64,000 nt of DNA, from assembly GCF_002994745.2 (NCBI RefSeq), contig NC_037091.1, positions 24,123,789-24,187,788 on the forward strand, given 5' to 3'. Shown here one piece after another: positions 12,711 to 23,860 of this stretch (position 1 is its first letter; each line of letters begins with the position of its first letter). The notes beneath the pieces are model-generated. The model was not told the DNA's origin. It saw only the letters and a program-made list of their open reading frames with translations, and did no database searches. Source of the stretch: Rosa chinensis (Eukaryota > Streptophyta > Magnoliopsida > Rosales > Rosaceae). The position numbers were made by a program, and so were the translations under genes.

Positions 12711-14158
12711 GTGCTAATACCTCCAACAATAGGTAACCTGTCAAACTTGCAGTTCTTTACTATGCCAGATAATAATTTAGAGGGAAGTGTTCCAAGTGAT
12801 TTGGGGCATCTTTCTAAACTAAATTATCTCTCTTTTGCTCGGAATAGCCTAACAGGTGAAATACCTGAGTCCATTTTCAATATCTCCTTCTTAAATACTT
12901 TACAAGTACAAACTAATGCTCTTTCTGGAGAATTTCCTTCTCGAGCTATGATTTCTAACCTCAATACCCTATACTGTTATACCAATCACATTACAGGAAA
13001 TCTACCATCCTATTTTTCAAATTTAAGCCAGCTTGTTGAGCTTGATGTTTCCAACAACTCACTTTATGGACCAATACCCATGAACCTTGGTAGCTCAAAA
13101 TACCTCGAATTCCTTAACTTGGGAGGAAATCAGTTGTCAGGGGAACCTGGAGTTCCTGAACTTAGGTTCCTTTCTTCTATATTTAATAGCAGTTCACTGA
13201 AACATTTATTTTTGAGTAGAAATCCTCTAGACGGGATCATGCCCGATTCATTTGGAAATTTCTCATATTCCCTCGAGGTATTTTTTGCAACTGCCTGCCA
13301 GATTAAGGGCCCTATACCCAAGACGATTCAGTTGTTGAAAAATCTGACCTTCCTTGCCTTAAGTGACAACAATATTAATGGGAAAATACCATCATCAATT
13401 GGAGCATTGGAAATGTTGCAGAGATTGTATCTTGAAAACAACAAGATTGAAGGGCTCATTCCTAATGAGCTTTGTCTTTTGCGGAACCTGGGAGATCTAT
13501 CACTAGGAAATAATCAAATCTCTGGATCAATCCCAAATTGCATTGCAAATCTCTGGCGCATTCAAAGACTTCTTCTAAGTTCCAATGGCTTGACATCTGC
13601 AGTACCAGTGAATTTACGGAATCTTGAAAATCTTCTGTTCTTAAATTTGTCATCCAATATTTTCAGTGGATACTTACCTCCAAGCATGAAAAGGTCGGTT
13701 GCTGTTCAGATAGTCGACTTATCTCACAATGAAGTTACTGGGAACATTTCAAGCATTGTCGGAGCCTTCCCAAGCATAAACTCTCTAAGCTTAGCAAACA
13801 ACTTGTTTATAGGATCTCTTCCGCAAACTTTGGGTGATCTGAAAGGATTGGAGTTTTTGGACCTATCAAACAATAATCTGTCTGGGCCAATTCCAAAGTC
13901 TCTTGAAACACTGAAATGTCTGAACTACTTAAATTTATCTTTTAATCAACTCTCTGGAGAGATTTCTTCTAGTGGAGCTTTTATCAACTTCACTGCCCTA
14001 TCATTTTTGGAGAATAGAGGCCTTTGTGGGAGACCGGAGTTTGGAGTCCCACCTTGCATGGCTCTTGGAACTCAGAAGTCAAAGATGGCAAATCATTTAC
14101 TCAAGTAAGTTCTTCCAGGCATTGCATCAACAATGATCTTGATAGCTCTCATATATAT
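12711..14158 (+). pseudogene. LRR ectodomain of receptor kinase pseudogene 1
   Basis: This is the extracellular leucine-rich-repeat part of a plasma-membrane receptor kinase, closest by eye to the LRR-XII class (FLS2/EFR/Xa21-like). About 16 repeats of the LxxLxxLxLxxNxLxGxIP plant type run from 12711 to about 13950. A cap (SFLENRGLCGRPEFGVPPC) follows and then, after a TAA at 14106-14108, a degenerate membrane span (VLPGIASTMILIALIYI). The first codon of this frame is GTG in mid-domain. There is no signal peptide or N-terminal cap, because upstream sequence is replaced by an LTR. The kinase lies in another frame, so there is also a frameshift near 14160-14185. The parent family senses microbial patterns; this copy cannot. 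Confidence 0.93.
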
Positions 14159-14185
14159 ACATGGTGACAAAGTGTCAAAAAAGAG

Positions 14186-15526
14186 ATGGAAGGCATTCCA
14201 AGTTCAGTACAAGGGTTAACAACAACAGAGAATAGAATGATATCATATCATCAACTCCGTCGTGCTACAAATGGCTTCTGTGAAATCAACTTGCTTGGAG
14301 TTGGAAGTTTTGGCTCGGTATACAACGGGATTTTAACAGATGGGACAATTGTTGCTGTTAAAGTTCTAAATTTGCAATTGGAGGGAGCCTTTAAAAGTTT
14401 TGATGCAGAATGTAAAGTTTGGCGGAGAATTCGGCACAGAAATCTTGTCAAGATCATGACTACATGCTCTAACCATGAGGTATGAGCTTTGGTGCTGCAA
14501 TACCTGTCTAATGGCAGCCTTGAGAAGTGGCTATACTCTCACAACTATTGTTTGACTCTTCTGCAAAGAGTGAGCATGTTGATCGACATTGCACTGGCTT
14601 TGGACTATCTCCATCATGGTCAATCAGAAGGTGTGGTGCACTGTGATTTGAAGACTAGCAATATCCTTCTCGATGAAGACATGGTTGCACATGTTGGAGA
14701 CTTCGGGCTTGCAAAAATTATAGCAATTAACAAAGATGCAACATAGACTAGAACTCTCGGCACACTCGGCTACGTTGCACCAGGTAAAATTCAGTTATTT
14801 GCATTTGTTCATGTCTGGCTTAGAAAACTAGGTGTTCCAGGGTTTAACTAGATTATAATTACATGCATTAATAACAATCACCTGAATTATAATGACCGTT
14901 TTGATTAGAATCTAGAGAATCAATTAAATTACTTTATGTCTTGATAATGCTACTGATTATATTATTTTATTTTTACTATTTTTTGGTTTGTGTGACTATA
15001 AAGATGCTACTCTACAGATGAAGAAAATGTTTTATTCATTAGCATGCTAGTACCAGTAGTAAAACTACAAATCAAGTTCTCATAGAGTCTTAAGTCTACT
15101 GAAGCTTTTAACATAAGAGCATGTAGCTTTTCTACCTTTATCTTATAGTATAAGAGAAAGTAGCTAGCTATCGTTTGTCTAAGAGAATAGCTCGCAAAAC
15201 AAGGAAACACGAAAAAAGGAATAGGGGGAAAGTGAAGCTCCATCATGTTTATGCATAAAATGTTCTGCCGTAAGTACATAAACCAGTAGTTGTATTACAT
15301 AACTTAAGACCATGGTTCTCGAACTATAGATTTATAAATATATACACATTTATACAAAGTGTTTCTGGTGTTCATATATGCGTTCGTCTCTTTCAATTGA
15401 ATGTGTTCTTTGGTACGTGGAGTACTGAATATTGATATTGTAAATTAGTAATTTCTTTATGATTGATACTTTCCGACAGAGTACGGTTCTGCAGGAGTGG
15501 TGTCCGCAAGAGGTGATATTTATAGT
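14186..15526 (+). pseudogene. Receptor kinase 1, N-lobe to activation segment
   Basis: This is the first part of the serine/threonine kinase domain. Visible motifs are the glycine loop (LGVGSFGSVYNG), the ATP lysine (VAVKVL), HRNLVKI, the catalytic loop VVHCDLKTSNILLD and GDFGLAK. Cysteine before the catalytic Asp (HCD) makes it a non-RD kinase, typical of innate-immune LRR-XII receptors. In-frame stops lie at 14483-14485 (TGA) and 14744-14746 (TAG). An intron runs from GTAAAA at 14784 to CCGACAG ending 15479. The second exon reads EYGSAGVVSARGDIYS before a CACTA element begins at 15527. The intron position in GYVAPE|Y fits the family. The gene was probably already damaged, but which lesion came first is unknown. 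Confidence 0.92.
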
Positions 15527-15610
15527 CACTACCAGCAAAACTAGCAACCTACTGACTTTCACATTGATTTTTAACCTACTTACTCTCACACTGATTAAAA
15601 ATCTGTAGAA

Positions 15611-15756
15611 TTTGATTATTAATTACAGATATCTGTATGAACTGACTAACTGGACCCTACATGAGCACATATAGACACTGTTATTTGATTATTAATTACA
15701 GATATCTATATGAACTAACTAACTGGACCCTACATGAGCACATATAGACACTGTTA
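15611..15756 (+). repeat. 73-bp tandem duplication near CACTA end
   Basis: Two near-identical copies lie in tandem, starting TTTGATTATTAATTACAG at 15611 and 15684. They differ at a few bases (ATCTGTATG versus ATCTATATG). They sit in the subterminal zone of CACTA element 1. Confidence 0.85.
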
Positions 15757-17500
15757 CTTACTATCTGTGTGATACAAAATTTCTCACAGATATCTGTGTG
15801 TTCTAAATATTTAACAGGTACAGAGAGATCTGTGAGAAACGTTTTACACACAGATATCAATGCATAATGATAAAAATATAATTTATTAAATAACTTTATA
15901 CTCATCGATATCCGTAACAATCACATTTTTCACAGTCATCTGTGTGAATATTTATAATCTTCTAATTCTCAGTTAACTGTTCATCGGCTTAGTAACAGTG
16001 CCGGCTCAAGCCGAGCCGGTACTAGAAATGACGATTTTACCCTTCCTTTGTTGGCCTAATTACGGTGTTCTGTTTGGGTATAAAAGGTGTTGAACTGGTT
16101 GAGGTCTGCGCATCTATTCTTGACATGCGATGGGTTCTGCATGTCGTCATTCTGTTCGATTTAGCACTTATTTGTTGGGTTTCTATGAAGGATTGTTGGG
16201 TATGTGTCTGATTTGGTCTTTTTTGTGACAGATTTCTGGGTGTGTGACTGATTTGGGCGAGGAGAAGGAAGGCGATTCTGGAGGAAACGGGAGAGGAATT
16301 GAATGATTGTATTAAGCCATTAGATTTGATTGTGCATGAAGGAATCCAAAACAAACTAGACCAATGCGCGCGTAATCGAGCTCATTTGGTTTTTTCTCCG
16401 TCAACATCGCTACAATGAAGCTTCTGTTTCGACGAAAAGCTTCTGAATTTTGAAATTTTCAGCTGTTCAAAAGGTATATTCACTCTACCCGGACTATATT
16501 TTTATTCGACTATATCAGATTGGGTACTTGATGAATCTGCATGTTGATCTTTGCTAGCGGTCAGAGTGCGCATGATTGTTTCCACCTCTATAACTATGTC
16601 TGTTACATTTTCAGTTTAGAAAAAAATTGAAAAAGGTATATTCACTCTACTCCAATCATATTTTAACTGGACTATATAAAATTGGCCGCTTGATGAGTCT
16701 GCATGTTGGTCTTTTCTAGAAATCACACTACCCACAATTGTTTTCTATCTCTATGACCAGCTCTGGTTGATTTTAATTTGAAAAGAATAAGGAACCCGGG
16801 CAAATAGCGATTCAATAGTGTCTGATTATGTTTTGGGATTGGGTCGGTACATTTTGAAATGCATAGGGTGCCTTGGAGGTGAATTGTGTTCTACATGTCA
16901 AGTGTGATTGTATGTTGGATTTTATGTTTGAGATTCAACTAACATTGTCAGTATTGTCCAGTTAAAGTTGAGGGTGGTCTACGATTTCAGTTTGAAGGGT
17001 TTTTGCTTATTATATTTAAATTTTTCTTTCTGGGATTCAACCCTTGATAAGCATTGAGAATTTTAGCTACTGGGTTCTTCTCTGTTTTTGTGTTCCTGGT
17101 TGGATATTGTTATTAGAAGAGTGTAGGAGGATATGGAGTAGTTTGAGAGTTGGAATATTATCCAGGAGGCTCCCTGTTCTGTTACTCAGGATCTCTACCA
17201 ATTTGGAGTTAATTCTTCAGGTTCAATTCTTTTAGCTTTTTGGGTGTTCTTATTTTTTGTTTTCACGATTTGATGTGATGTGTTTTGCTGTTGTTGTGTG
17301 TTATTTGGATATTGGGTGTGTTTTGTGGCTGATAGAACAGAGTAGAGTGAAATTTTGAAGCTTGAATTCGGTATTGAAGAATTTAATGCTTTATTGCTTG
17401 GAACTAAATGGAACAATGTGGAGAGTTGGATGTCTAGAGTGAAGGTTTTTAATTTTCCTGGGTGTTGGGATCATTTTTGATGGTGCTGTTGGCGTATAGA
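15757..17500. other. CACTA interior, no gene recognised
   Basis: Subterminal ACACAGATATC-type repeats continue to about 15950. A 10-bp-stem hairpin GTGCCGGCTC/GAGCCGGTAC lies near 15998-16022. A TATAAAAG at about 16079 could be a promoter, but no convincing open frame follows. Two similar blocks containing AAAAGGTATATTCACTCTAC near 16470 and AAAAAGGTATATTCACTCTAC near 16632 form a diverged direct duplication of about 160 bp. Confidence 0.4.
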
Positions 17501-17549
17501 TGTTAACTGTTTGTTGCTTCAGTATAAATACATGTAAATACATTAGTCT

Positions 17550-17885
17550 TTATTGAGAACAGCATAATGCACATGATGACGTCGTCCTCATGGTATTTTC
17601 TGCATATGTATACTTGAGTAGAAATGGGCAGGTTGCAAGCACTTGAAGGATAGACCAGGTCGAGAACATAAGGAACCCAACAGTGAGTAATAGGCCACCT
17701 TTTACCCAATTTTTTCCTGTTGTAGTGGATGGAATAATTGGACCCATAAAGAGAACTACTACCAATGCACCTAATATTGATACTAAAGTGCCCATGACTT
17801 TGGCTTGAGTGCTGCTGCTTTTGAAACTTAGCCTTTCCATCCTATTGAATTGTAGGCAGCCAAATGAAAAAAAAAAAAAACTCAT
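17550..17885 (-). pseudogene. Captured WAT1/EamA-like transporter exon
   Basis: The minus-strand frame contains MERLSFKSSSTQAKVMGTLV, then ILGALVVVLFMGPII, then KNWVKGGLLLTVGFLMFSTW. This matches the middle of plant WAT1-related (EamA) drug/metabolite transporters: a conserved loop with SSSTQAKVxGT, a membrane helix ending in GP, a variable loop and the next helix starting NWxxGGLLL. Full proteins have about 350-400 residues and ten membrane helices; only about 80 residues remain, and the frame shifts after WSILQ. A pyrimidine-rich stretch upstream on the minus strand (the poly-A at 17868-17880 of the plus strand) looks like the end of an intron. It lies inside CACTA element 1 and in opposite orientation to the host receptor gene, so I infer gene capture. 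Non-functional. Confidence 0.72.
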
Positions 17886-18033
17886 ATGTACTAATTAGTC
17901 AAAGATGAGACATGAAGAAAATAAGTAAAAACCTTTAACTGTTAGTTATTTTTTACAGTGAGTTTTAAAGTTTAAAGTTTCTTTTCGGATTTTGTTGTTC
18001 GCCCAGTGTAGAGAAAGAGAAGAGACGAAATAA

Positions 18034-18036
<3 letters not shown>

Positions 18037-18069
<33 letters not shown>
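18037..18069. repeat. (AG)n microsatellite
   Basis: About 16 uninterrupted AG units lie within CACTA element 1. Confidence 0.95.
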
Positions 18070-18070
<1 letters not shown>

Positions 18071-20013
18071 CTTACTCAAAACAAAACAATTGTGTTGGTT
18101 TGTAAGTGAAACTATAGTACTTTGCGTGAAATTGTGTATATGTGTGTGACTTGATCAATTTGAGATTCTTAATGGCAGGTCCCTGTATGTATTTTGGTTT
18201 GAAATAACATAACTATTCACTTCTGTTTCCTTCTAAATGGTTTGAGATAACATGTCTAATCACTTCTGCTTCCTTTAAATTGGTTTGAGATAATGCAGTC
18301 AGTGATTAAGCTGGTATTCGTTGAGCTGCAACTTTTGAATTGCCATAAACATTTATTGGAGGAATTGGTTTGGGTTTATTTTGGGGTGTTATTTAATGAA
18401 AGCCAATTAAGAACCCAGCTTTATGACAGATTTAGATTGACTATTTTTGTATCTTGCATTATTTACTATACAACTAAGTTTAGACAATTAAGTATTCTGG
18501 ATTTTGATCAAATACGACTAAATGGATCAAATATATTTAAATTTTGATATATTTAAAATTTTGATATATCAAATATATTTTGATATATTTAAATGGATCA
18601 AATACGACAATTAAGTATCTTGCAGAACCCCCAACAATTTGTTTTCTTTGTCTTTTCAATATAACAGTATGTGTTCTTTAAGGGAAAGTACATATAACTT
18701 TTAGTTACTAATATTCAGAACTGAGAAACTTTGTCTTTTAGTACTGCCAATTCAAAACTGAATGTAGTAACAGCAATATGCAGACTATTTAAAACTATTG
18801 ACTATGAGCATATTTATAAACTTGCCAGATGTTTATGATAAAATTCTTTTCTTTGATGAATTTAATACATAATGTGGACAATCATTTACTTTTCTAAGGT
18901 GTTAGCCTATTTTGAAACTACATTACAATGCATATATACTTATTATATGTCTTAAAGTGTTCCCTATCAGGTTATCACTATTATATACCAAATGAGTTCA
19001 TTGCTGTTTTCTTTTTTGTATTTAGTTTATACATAACTAACTGATAAATTTACTGTTTGTATTATCAGCTATACTTGAACCATTGAATCAACTTTTGTCA
19101 CCAGAGGTGATCAACTTGGTAATTCTCTTGCTTTTTCAATTCATATGTGAACTGTTTAGTAATACGTTTTATCAAAAAGTAAAACGGAAGTAAGAAACTG
19201 GCTACAGAAATGTAACAGTAAAGAGTTATATGATTAATTTGATAATTTTGTTGCAGTTTTGTTCGCTTTTTACAGATTTTATGCAAAAAAGTGTACGTAT
19301 CATTGCAATGCCACTGTTCCTTGGTCTGCTGTTTATCGTTGTCTCCATCTTTTATTCTTATTCAGGTATGAACCTTGAATTTTTGTTAGGTCAGCCAATG
19401 GTTTCATTTGCTTTCATTGTGTTGTGTTGTTTTTCTACATTGAGTTTATGTCATCTGCAACTATCGTAACTGTTGTTATAAAGTTTCAATTGTTCCTGTT
19501 TTATTTTACAGATTTTGGGAACAGTGTGCTGTCGGATAGTTTAATTTTCTGCAATTCAGGTATATATTTGGCTTAATGTGTTTCATGTACACAAAAGACA
19601 TTAAGTATTGATCTTAATATTTGAACAGTTAATTACGTTAGTTTTAGTTTTCCACGCATTGATGTTTCAATAGCCTAGGTAAAAGAATTGATATCAACTG
19701 CAATATTGGTTTGTCGGTTTCTTTAGATGAGTAAAAGTATTGTGTAGTTTTTTTTTTTTTTCCATAATCTAAAATGTATGGTGTGACTTTTTGTGTAAAT
19801 ACAAATGGAGGAAGCAGCTTTTTGGACAACCTCCACAACTAATCATCACTAGGCTAACAACTTCTCAGCAACTAATGTCACTTTTGGTAGACATCGACAT
19901 CTCTTTTTGGTACCCAAATGAAGCAACGATTGTAACTAGGTTAGCCTAGGACTATATTTTTGATAAGCTGTTTTAACAATAGTTGTAATATATATTTGAA
20001 CATTACCCGAACA
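18070..20013. other. CACTA interior, no gene recognised
   Basis: This is AT-rich DNA without a credible coding frame. Near 18535-18605 the word ATATTTAAAT/TTGATATAT recurs as an AT-rich partly palindromic cluster, and TGGATCAAATACGA(C) occurs on both sides. A pyrimidine-rich poly-T run at 19749-19762 is the only other obvious structure. Confidence 0.35.
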
Positions 20014-20176
20014 TCTATATAAATGGTAATGTGAGTCAAGCAAGATCTATGTTAGTTTCGAACTAAATTCTCTATCCTTTAAGACTTGCACTTTTTCTTC
20101 CAAAATAAATTCTCTATCCTTCAAAACTTGCACATTTTCTTCAAAACCCGCAGCAACGCGCGGGCACGAATGCTAG
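20014..20176 (+). mobile_element. Mini-Helitron, non-autonomous
   Basis: It starts TCTATATAAATGG directly after an A (20013) and ends CTAG before a T (20177), the A|T insertion pattern of Helitrons. Eight bases before the CTAG end is a hairpin, CCCGC/GCGGG with an 8-nt loop (20147-20164), in the sequence CCCGCAGCAACGCGCGGG typical of plant Helitron 3' ends. Inside, the word AAATTCTCTATCCTT is tandemly repeated (20064 and 20106). At 163 bp it carries no RepHel protein. Confidence 0.75.
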
Positions 20177-20207
20177 TGTAACCAGTTCACCACTGCTCCT
20201 CCATTTT

Positions 20208-21019
20208 TTTTTTTTTGGTCGTGAAACTGATATTCATAAAGCCAAAAGGCATATGGAGGCCCAAACAAAGCCAAGGGCAGGCAACAAACCCCTCAAAGTC
20301 AGAAATTCATAAGAATTAAGACATGAGTAGGATAACAACTAAAAAAACCAAATTAAAACTAAAAGCCCAAGCAGCCCAACAAAACCCAAGCCCTAATCAA
20401 AGCTTCTTCTTCCTCTCCACTTTGCAGCCGCCATAGCAGATTCGTCACCGGAGCTCCGACGGAAATCGCGAGCAAGGATTGGTAACCAAGGGTGGTCTGC
20501 AGAGGTGAGGATACGGACAGAGCTGCCATACATTCTCCAGTTGACCGATTACGAAAAGATCTCGCATAAAAGGATAACAACAACCAAACCACAATAGATC
20601 TTAGCAAAGAAAACTGAGATCTGAAGAGGTGGTTGCAGAGGTGTACGAAATCTTCCATGACAGGACAAGGTAGACAAGAAGAAGGAGATTTGTTCACGGT
20701 TTGGGAATCTTGAGGAGCAAAGGGAGAACAAAAACTGAGAATGACCATGAGAACAAATCTGTCCACATCTAGATCTAAAAACAAATTTGATTTGTGAGGG
20801 CTGAAACTCAGATGCAAAGGAAGGGGAACAAACAAGGAAGTCAAGTCACCACTAGGGTGAGGAATCACCACACAGGATGAGGAGTCACCACAGGGGATGC
20901 GGAGTCACCAGATGGGTGAGGGAATCAAAGAAGAAAAGTTTGCTGTAGAGATGAGAGAGCTTGGGTTAGAGAGAAGCTCCTACATTTTCGCTTCTCTCTC
21001 TACATTTTCGCTTTTCTTT
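20208..21019 (-). mobile_element. LINE-like retrocopy A with 16-bp TSD
   Basis: The insert ends in a poly-A tract on the minus strand (T run from 20204). It is flanked by the 16-bp direct repeat ACTGCTCCTCCATTTT (20192-20207 and 21020-21035), the mark of target-primed reverse transcription. The 812-bp body has a minus-strand open frame (20871 to 20359) without a recognised domain. Its 5' part carries short tandem units containing TGTGGTGACTCC. The same layout, size and 5' words recur in the retrocopy at 24647-25436. It may be a non-autonomous L1-derived family or a retroposed transcript; no reverse transcriptase is present. Confidence 0.75.
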
Positions 21020-21109
21020 ACTGCTCCTCCATTTTGGTCACACATATAATTCACGACGAGTGTTGCAGACACCTGTCAATATCCAAACATGCATGTAGGG
21101 AGAGAGAGA

Positions 21110-21789
21110 GAGAGAGAGAACAGTATGAGAGTTTTACATGTTCGAGCTGTCTCAATCAACGAAGGAAAAGAAGAAGAAAAAGAAAAACATTTTAGATCGA
21201 TATGCCATTAATAGCCCACGGGATTTGGTTTTGGCCTCCTTTTTGGGAATGTATAATCCATCATGCATTCAATCATTATGAAGAAGGGGCTGTGATCGAG
21301 ACGTAGTAACGTCCAATAATATGATTCTCACCAACTGAGAGGGCAGATATTCTGAAATCACTTGTGTTTGGGGGAAACACTAGACAGAGCTACAATGTAT
21401 TACCATTCAATGTAACGTAACGGTATGTGTTGCAATATTTTCTTTTAAGAGTGGTTCTATTCATACCTCATTAAGTAGTATTTAGATATAAATAGTACAA
21501 TTTTTTTCAATTTTGCCTTGTTTAGTTATTCTCTGTACACCTTTTTTTTTTTTTTTCACTTTGCACCGTCCCTTTTTTATCCGGCAACCCACATGAAACT
21601 AATGCCGTAAGAGAAGATAACATCATCAGTATCTTGCTGCAATTAGAAATCGTTTCCAGAGTCAATTATTCTAAAATGTTCCATTTGCATGCAATGTGAG
21701 AAGTTTGAATCTTGAGTGGACTGAGTTAAGAATCAAATAGATGGGTCAACCACCCATTTGATCCATGTACTGGCGTTGATTGCTAAGTG
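21110..21789. other. CACTA interior, no gene recognised
   Basis: Contains a short GA microsatellite at 21100-21118 and a T run at 21542-21556. I see nothing coding. Confidence 0.4.
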
Positions 21790-21965
21790 TGTTGTAGGAG
21801 AATAGAATTGTGTGTTTATTATTGATAATAGGAATCCTTATATAGGGAGTTACAAGGTATACAAAAAGTAAGAGAATCCGAATACAATTAAATACCTATA
21901 ACACTTTCCTATTACGATCCTAAACCCTAATGTAAAACTATTAATAAATCTGTGAAAACTTGACA
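21790..21965 (-). repeat. Possible short copia-type LTR
   Basis: On the minus strand this begins TGTCAAG and ends CTACAACA. It contains TAACTCCCTATATAAGGA (a TATA box) followed by TATTATCAATAA, a typical promoter and polyadenylation layout of short copia LTRs. It is 176 bp long. No target duplication was found, so the boundaries are uncertain. Confidence 0.4.
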
Positions 21966-22089
21966 CAGACATCAGTAGCATTTAGATGATCCGCGTGAGA
22001 AATTATATGCGTTGATATCTGTATCAATTGTTTACACATGCGGTAAGTTTTTAATTGTTTTCCAAAATTTTAAAAAGACTTAGATAGAA

Positions 22090-23010
22090 AGAGAAAGAGA
22101 GATTGTTTAACCAAAATATATATCTTCAGAGTTCAGACCAAAGCAGAAAAACAAAATCCTCCGATTTCTTCTCTTTCTTCTTTCCTTTCCTTGTTTTTCC
22201 ATCTTCTTTTTCTTCTTCTCCAGATCTGCAACATTTTCATACCTAGTTTGTTGTTGAGCATAGTGGATCGGCTTTCTTCCTCTCTCTCTATTATTTTCGA
22301 ACCCAAATCCGATCCCCAATCTAAGAAAAAGATAGTTTGATATCAGATCTTTGCTTGATCCCTTATCTCGATATTATGCTCAAATCGTTTAGGATCTTGA
22401 ATTATTTTTAATCTTCTTGGTTCCTGTTGTTTGTTGTGGAATAGATGTGTGGGTTTATGAAAATATTTGCGAGATCTGGGTTTTGCAGAATCTTTGTGAT
22501 TAGAAATCGGAGGTGGAGGTGGAGGTGAAAGAGAGCAATCCTGGGTTTCAGCGCACGAAAAATTTGAAACACGTACAGGTAAGGAAACTCTGATCTTAGC
22601 TCTTTTGGGCATATAATTATTAGCATTCAGGAGGCTTTTTTTTTTTGGAGTAAGTTTTGGGATGAGTTCCATCAGTTTTTGATTAGTGATATGAGTTTTT
22701 TATGTTCTATGCTATTGTGATAGATGCTTGATTAGTTACTCTCCGTTTGAAGTTTTGCTTCTTATTTCATCTAAGCTTAGAAGGAGCTAGCCAAGAGGAC
22801 AAGTATTGACGTGTGGACTTGCTTTGATTATCAGCCTCAGCAAAAGAGCGTTGGTTTTCCAGAGAGTACAACCTCGAAAAGAAAGGAGCAAAACAAAATA
22901 GTAGCAGCTACATTTTTCTTTCTTATTGTGTTGTTGTATTATGTTTTTCGTTCTTCCCTTGTAAATATTTACTGGGAGAGGTATTGGCGTTGATCCTCCG
23001 CTTCCTCCCT
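22090..23010 (+). other. Exon-like transcribed-type sequence in CACTA 1
   Basis: A CT-rich leader-like stretch (22150-22300) is followed by possible splice sites: TTTTGCAG near 22490, and ACGTACAG|GTAAGG near 22580. A 60-residue frame at 22811-22993 has one hydrophobic helix (IVAATFFFLIVLLYYVF). It could be a captured 5' UTR and exon of a host gene, or a gene of the transposon itself. I do not recognise the product. Confidence 0.3.
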
Positions 23011-23378
23011 GTATCATTATTTCTCGAATAAATTGGATATTTTGATGATTTCTGGGTATCTTGAATTACTATTATTGTTTTAATTTTCAGATAAATGTTT
23101 TAAAAAAAATATTGTAACAAAAGAAAAGAAAAAGAAATGTTTATAATTTTGGCCTCAACTCACACTGATATTTTCAGTTGATTTGATTGATTGCTGGGTG
23201 GGTCCCACTCAAAACTTCACACAGACTTTTTTATCCGTACCGAGAGACCAACACCCACCCACCCAAATGCCACAGACAACGAATCTCTGAATGTAGGGTT
23301 GGTAATGGCCTGCGCATACAGATTTCAGTGTGTATAGAGCGTTATACACACTGATTAATGGGTTATTTGCTAGTAGTG

Positions 23379-23700
23379 AGTTTTGGGATAATGTTGGTGG
23401 AAATAATTGTGAGAAAGAAACCCACAGATGAAATGTTTGCAACTGACTTTGAGACAATGGATAAATGCTTCGCTTCCCGACAGTGTTTTCGAAGTAGTGG
23501 ATGCTGGCCTATTGAGCATAGAAGATGAAACTAGAGACATGAATGCCACAGTAAAAACCAGTTTGTCAATACTGGAAATAGGTTTGGGATGTTCTGAAGA
23601 AGTGGCTCAGGAAAGAATCAACATTAACGATGTAGTGCCCAAGCTCACGAAAATAAAATGTGCACTAGAAGATAGAAATGGCGGTGTTTATTATCCATGA
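23379..23700 (+). pseudogene. Receptor kinase 1, C-lobe after CACTA element
   Basis: Directly after the AGT duplication the sequence reads SFGIMLVEIIVRKKPTDEMF, kinase subdomain IX-X of the same receptor, in phase with GDIYS before the element. A small indel near 23440 then shifts the frame. The rest reads LRQWINASLPDSVFEVVDAG through LLSIEDETRDM and GLGCSEEVAQERININDVV to a TGA at 23698-23700, the usual C-terminus of LRR-XII kinases. The Arg of subdomain XI (normally xxPxxR) is changed in the degenerate QERINI stretch. Confidence 0.92.
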
Positions 23701-23860
23701 AAAGCCCTTGGGATTTCTGGTTTCACAACTTTTTTGTTTGTCATTTTACTTTTCTTCTATCTGTAAAGGTTGTATATACTGTGCTTCAGCTCGTCCTTTT
23801 TTTTTTTTTTCTTTTCCTTTTTTCTGAATAAAACCACTGGCTTTGTGACAGAGATGTGTT
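23701..23860 (+). other. 3' UTR of receptor kinase 1 with poly(A) signal
   Basis: An AATAAA lies at 23827-23832, 127 bp after the stop, preceded by a T-rich stretch. Its position fits the end of the receptor transcript. Confidence 0.55.

Larger units (their letters stand above)
15527..23378. mobile_element. CACTA element 1 inserted in the kinase exon
   Basis: The ends are CACTACCAGCAAAAC on the left and the complement of CACTACTAGCAAATAACC on the right. The 3-bp direct repeat AGT lies outside both ends (15524-15526 and 23379-23381), as CACTA/EnSpm transposons generate. Subterminal DNA repeats words such as CACACTGATT and ACAGATATCTGT. The 7,852-bp interior has no TnpD or TnpA frame that I can recognise. 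It holds a WAT1-like exon on the minus strand, a Helitron, a LINE-like retrocopy, a short copia-like LTR and exon-like sequence near 22.1-23.0 kb. It is therefore non-autonomous and probably a gene-capturing (Pack-CACTA) element enlarged by later insertions. Removing it with one AGT restores a continuous kinase reading frame across the junction. Confidence 0.92.

Noticed and set aside
20359..20871. A 170-codon minus-strand frame
   Set aside because: It sits inside a retrocopy with poly-A and duplications, has no recognised domain, and reads as pyrimidine-rich leader translated by chance.
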